From positions 56,679,400 through 56,743,399 of the forward strand of contig OZ022507.1 of assembly GCA_963989385.1 (NCBI GenBank): a stretch of 64,000 bases of DNA, given 5' to 3'. The stretch's first letter is position 1. Every line of letters starts with the position of its first letter. The position numbers and the translations under genes were made by a program. Below the pieces are notes generated by a model. The model was not told the DNA's origin and searched no databases. It saw nothing but the letters and a program-made list of their open reading frames with translations. This stretch comes from Ctena decussata. Taxonomy: Eukaryota; Mollusca; Bivalvia; Lucinida; Lucinidae. Shown in pieces: positions 59,530 to 64,000 of the stretch.

Positions 59530-60385
59530 CACCTATTTAATTCATATTATAGTCCAGTTGTTGTGCTACAAAAATTTTTGAAACCCTTACATAGTATTTC
59601 CAGTTAAAAACAGTAGTTACGGAAATTCTCAGGAACTGGCACAACCCAATATCCCTCACCCCCTATACACCATGTGGGAAAGGACACCACAAGATTAGAC
59701 ACCATCAAAACCATCACCAGCGGCAGCCAGGTGAACAGCTGTTTCTCAGGTACATGGTCATTGGGCAAGCCTTAACATTACAAACAATATATCAATACCA
59801 GAAAAAGCAGCAAACAACAAATAACACAACCAAGAAAAACAAACAGAAGTGCCGCATTGGGACGGCCGGCAATGAAATTACTGGTGTTTGTGTTGGGGGG
59901 GGGGGGCGCTTAACTAGTTAGCGTTCGACCCCTATCAGTTGAAACTCCTGTTTGTTCCAAGACTGAAACTTCTAATTCAGATTCCGTTTTCTGTATGTCT
60001 GGCGTTGTTGTCACCTATGTAGCTCTCCACTTTGCTTTCTGTTTTGCCTTGTGGTTTAAAATAGAAAATACATGTAGGTACAAACTATTAATTTCAGCAT
60101 AAGACTTGATGCATGTATATGTATTGTTACCATTTGCCGTTGCAAACAGTCACACTATCTGTATATTTACACTGTCTGAAGCGTTTTTTTAAAATCGACG
60201 AAACATACGTACAATTTGGAGCCTTTCTCTTTTATATGTTTTATACGTTTCTTATGTATTTTGTCATGTTTTATAGTGTTGCATTTATGCACAGTTTCTC
60301 TGTGTCCGGATAGTGTGTTTGTCGACGATGTACTTTTCCACTTTGTCGTTTGCGTTTCTCCCATCTAATTACGGTGTCTTGGATG
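59530..60385. repeat. Dispersed repeat family D, copy B, right part
   Basis: Matches 31105-31715 and then 33804-34032 of copy A without the 2.1-kb insertion. Includes a poly-G run at about 59896-59905. Confidence 0.75.
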
Positions 60386-60489
60386 GGTATCTTCATTTTA
60401 ATCTATCCGAACTAAAAAGCAATAAAAACGTAAATCTGTATCCATTAGCACTTTCTCAAACATAAATAAAGTTTATAAGCAGTGAAAAG

Positions 60490-60820
60490 TGCACTCATTT
60501 TCTACAAGTAGCAGATAACGTGGCTTAAACATCACAGTTTATAATACTCTCCCACTAATTCAAAAAGGGTCGAAAGGGTCAAGATAAAATTCCAGAAATT
60601 GTTAGTTTTTGCTGCCTATCAACTCAGTAATAAGTGCTTGAGTGCTGCTTCTGGGTAGTTAGTATTAGGGTCAGCTGTTAGGTTTGATTATTAACCTTTT
60701 TCTAGTAAAATTAACTAAAAGTTTCTAACACTGAGACTGGCTCGAAATAGCGACATGAATGTTCAGCGGATTTGGATTTCCATTCTTTTGGTGTTTGGTT
60801 TGTTGCAGTTTCCTGTTTAT
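60490..60820 (+). repeat. Dispersed repeat E, copy 2
   Basis: See 44400. Landmarks attccagaaa, gcttgagtgct-ttctggg and agactggctcgaaatagcga. Confidence 0.55.
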
Positions 60821-60829
60821 GAATCACAA

Positions 60830-62090
60830 CAGAACTACAATACTGACCATCGTTCGTGACACAAGTTTGCTGAAATTTCATCCACACAGCATAAATAGTT
60901 GCTTGATTTCATCCATAGGATTCAGCGAAATGCCGTTTACAGCCTGGCGGTTGAGTGTAGTTAGTCTAGCCTTCATGAAAACTAACTGAAATGTTTCTTC
61001 AACTTTAAGATTGGCTATCATTAGAGAATGTAAGCAGTGGTTTTGTTCAGTACAACGATAACATGTACACTAAGGGCGAGAACATTCAGGAAGTCATAAT
61101 CATACAACATGTAAGCTATACGGGTGTTATAATTAAAACTTAACATACATATACTTGTGTTACATAAAACTACCAAAAAATCTTTAAAAATGACACTTGT
61201 ATAGTTTCTTCTGCCGTCGAGAACATAAAATATTCAATATATGTCAACGAAGTCACAAAACTTATCGAAAATAGTTGGATTCTTGAAATAGAAATTATAG
61301 CGCGCCTGCGTCGGCGTGGACGTCTACGTCGGTATCCAGGTCGGTATCCCAGTTTGCTTAAAGGCTTCGTTAAGGAAGAACTTCTATGCTTAAGGTTAGG
61401 AATTGCCCCATTAGACCGGCAAGACAGGTTGGAATTTTTTAATTTCAAAGTGTGCATATTTTCCGTAGTAGATTTCCACAAATATGTAAACCGTATGAAA
61501 TCAGATCATTTGTGATTCAGACTAAAAGACATGGGGAGGTAATCAAAGCTGAAGGTACCTACCCTAAATGCAAGGTTTTCTCATGCCTCATTTTTTGAGG
61601 TGATAAAAATACTTACATCAGTCATTCATTCCAATTTTCTTGTCATAACTGCATGTTAGATACAAATGTATCTTATTACGCAGCAATGATTTTTTCCTTG
61701 TTACACCTGATGTTGCATTTAAATTTGCAAAACTATAGTTCTACTTATGGTCAAAAGGAAGGCTTCGCGAAAGTTAAAATACAAGTACGCCCCCCCCCCC
61801 TTCCGCATGACCCATCATTTTCTTTATGCAAGCAGACATATGCATGATAAGTACGCCATATATATGAGTGGGAAGCTGGGTCACGGGGGTGGGGGTGGGG
61901 CGATGCTCAGTAAGCCAAAGAAGAAGAATCGTCAAACGTAGCACTGTGATATAAAGGGTTATATTTGTACGATGACCTTGATTGCGGTCAAAGTCACACA
62001 AACATAGTCCAAACTATCCAGTGCTGTCAGTTATGTAAGTAAAAAATGTGTCAATGGATACAATAGGTCATAATTTCAACGATCATTTAA
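60830..62090. other. Unassigned
   Basis: No recognised gene. There are C-rich and G-rich tracts at 61790-61800 and 61885-61900. Confidence 0.45.
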
Positions 62091-62107
62091 AAAAATAAAA
62101 TCGTTTC

Positions 62108-62311
62108 AGTTCAGATTCACATTCACTTAACAACTTTAGAAGTCTTCCTGTCGATGTTGCCAAAAATGAGTTGGCTCGTCTTTGTAAGGAAACTTACTGG
62201 ATTCCTAACTTGGCACTCTGCATCCAAAAGGCATGGATCAAGTTACAGTCGTTTGACCTAATTCGACACACTTTAAAGCGATCGTGTGGTACAGTAAAAA
62301 TTCTCAATTAA
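62108..62311 (+). pseudogene. Possible coding remnant, no family assigned
   Basis: A frame open from at least 62108 to a stop at 62309-62311 reads SLPVDVAKNELARLCKETY, then WIPNLALCIQKAWIKLQ. It has amphipathic character and no low complexity, more protein-like than its surroundings. It then breaks. It could be an element fragment or an exon; I cannot name it. Confidence 0.25.
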
Positions 62312-62319
62312 TCTTTGAT

Positions 62320-64000
62320 TCCTCTAAACCAGAAAATACCTTAAAGCCTCTTCTACAAGGCACATTGTTTTCGTGCAGAAATTATTCAAAAATCCTGGAG
62401 AAATGTTATAATAACCTTACGTGGTCTATAAGCCTATTCCATCGGACTTTTTTTCAGTTTGGGCCCACCAGTAGATTATTTTCCATACCGTGAATGTAAC
62501 ACCTCGGGCTCCGAAACGGCAGACAATCTGGGTGATACTCACCCGTTAAGAGATGATTTTATGCAAAAAAAAGCAGCTGTTTGATATTACGATAAATTCG
62601 AAACAACAAATCATAGATAACCCTATACCGAAAAATTAATTCAATCATAATAAGTCAAAAAACGTAATGCTTAACGTTGTTACCATCACTTGGATACCAG
62701 GATACCATCATTTCCAAATAATAACACCGAATGGTCTTTTACTTTAAATTCACCTCAAATATTGTAATGGACATGGCGAGAATGCCACTGGGTACCTGAG
62801 AATTCCGTGAAAGCACAATATCTGTCCGCCGGAATAGGCTAAATAGGCTAATGCGTCATAAACTGAAGTAAACGAGGCAAACAATTTCATTTGCCTTGGC
62901 ATTTGTCAGCAGAGGTTCCTGATAGAATAAGGAATCGACATATTTATATTTTAATCACTTATCTGTATACATAGTTATTGTCTTGACCGTTTTTCACAAC
63001 TGATCTGAAAACTCGTTAAAAGTATCTTGCTAAATATGCATTGTTTATCAATTTCAAACCCAGTTTTTAAACAGGAACAAAATCATTAGTAATATTATAT
63101 GTGACTTTGATCAGAGGTGTTGACGAAAATTTCCATAATAAGATTTTGCAGAAGTTTTGTTTAATGTCGGAGATATAATCGAACTACTTCGGAATAGGCG
63201 AGTGCGTCGAAATAGGTCAAACAACTTTACTGTTTACTATTAAGTAGACTAGCGGATGTTTTGTTTGTTCCTATTATTATTTTTATATATGACCTATAGG
63301 AATATTATGCATCATCACTGATTCAACCTCTTTGTCTTTCTAGTCTACTTTTTAGTCTGGACACAGCTGTACCTGCGTCTCTGTCTAAATCTAATCAGTT
63401 GCATATCCGCGCAGCCTAACATTCTATACTCTGGGTGCTCCATGGTTCCCCAGCTTCTTTTCGGTCAGTTAATATTTTTATCAGGCTGCGCGAATGTGCA
63501 GGCTGATTTGAATATTCGCTGGTCGGTTTTTAACCCTTTGTGGGGTTTGCTGTGCATAGGCTTGTGGTGATCTTCCTTGCCGCTAATCTTTGGGAAACGT
63601 AGTTGACGCTGCGCGCCCTGTCACGTTACGTTCTCTACTACATCCTGAAGAAGCATACTGGCGAAACGTTGATATGAATTAACAGGAAAGATTACTTCGT
63701 GCTGGTGTTGTATTAATATACCAAACAATCAGTTTGAACGTAATTTACAGTTAATCTCAACAATGGCGTCAACGTTTACGCATGTTTAACGTATCTAACA
63801 CAGATAAAACACTTGAAAATTCATTTGTCATGCAAGCTACATGTCAAAAGTCAGTTATCCGGATAACTGTCAGGCAAAAGTCAGTTATCCGGATAACCTT
63901 TTTTATTATGGGGAAAATTTATTACTTAGGCATAGAAATCCTTTGAATAGTTTGGCAATGCGCTACCAGGCGAGGTTTCTTGTACGCTGATAGGTCTTGT
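62320..64000. other. Unassigned AT-rich DNA
   Basis: Nothing recognised except small duplications near the end: a caaaagtcagttatccgga segment occurs twice at 63845-63895, 28-30 bp apart. Confidence 0.45.

Overview
This window looks like gene-poor, AT-rich nuclear DNA from an invertebrate, most likely a bivalve mollusc. That is inferred from the repeat repertoire: tRNA-headed SINEs ending in ATCA-type tails, Penelope-like retroelements, many palindromic MITEs and mollusc-style tandem arrays. I found no intact, recognisable host gene, no rRNA and no stand-alone tRNA gene. Nearly everything I can identify is a mobile element or its debris, often nested. Most open frames are short and come from repeats or microsatellites.

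Layout. 0-7.2 kb: a palindromic element (840-1028), a MITE (1776-1986), a decayed non-LTR retrotransposon with visible reverse transcriptase (2072-3278), several hairpins and two SINEs. 8.2-10.5 kb: Penelope-like element (PLE) copy 1 (+). 11-14.3 kb: a TATA-containing dispersed repeat, two MITEs and a ~150-bp tandem array. 14.3-19.4 kb: mostly unassigned. 19.4-22 kb: PLE copy 2 (-). 22.7-24.3 kb: a SINE with perfect target-site duplication (TSD) and a LINE C-terminal fragment. 27.5-30.2 kb: a TA-flanked terminal-inverted-repeat (TIR) element, then a SINE broken by a second palindromic element. 30.9-34.3 kb: dispersed repeat copy A, interrupted by a 2.1-kb insertion. 34-46 kb: SINEs, MITEs, a 21-bp-type minisatellite and a PLE 3' tail. 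46.4-50.8 kb: more TIR elements and a giant 2.4-kb palindrome carrying its own MITE. 52.2 kb: a PLE 3' fragment. 54.5-60.4 kb: dispersed repeat copy B, split by a 4.85-kb TIR-bounded block full of tandem arrays. 60.8-64 kb: almost nothing identifiable.

Most interesting signal. Four palindromic, apparently non-autonomous elements (840-1028, 29541-29948, 43664-43848, 48335-50752) differ in internal sequence and size. All begin CAC, end GTG and are flanked by perfect 5-bp direct repeats (ACACT, TAGAT, CTGCT, AATAT). CAC termini with 5-bp TSDs are the signature of Transib/RAG-like transposons, although hAT lineages with 5-bp TSDs remain an alternative. One insertion can be proved from its empty site inside a SINE. 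Separately, two MITEs show 3-bp TTA/TAA TSDs of the PIF/Harbinger kind, and one of these is proved by the uninterrupted opposite arm of the giant palindrome.
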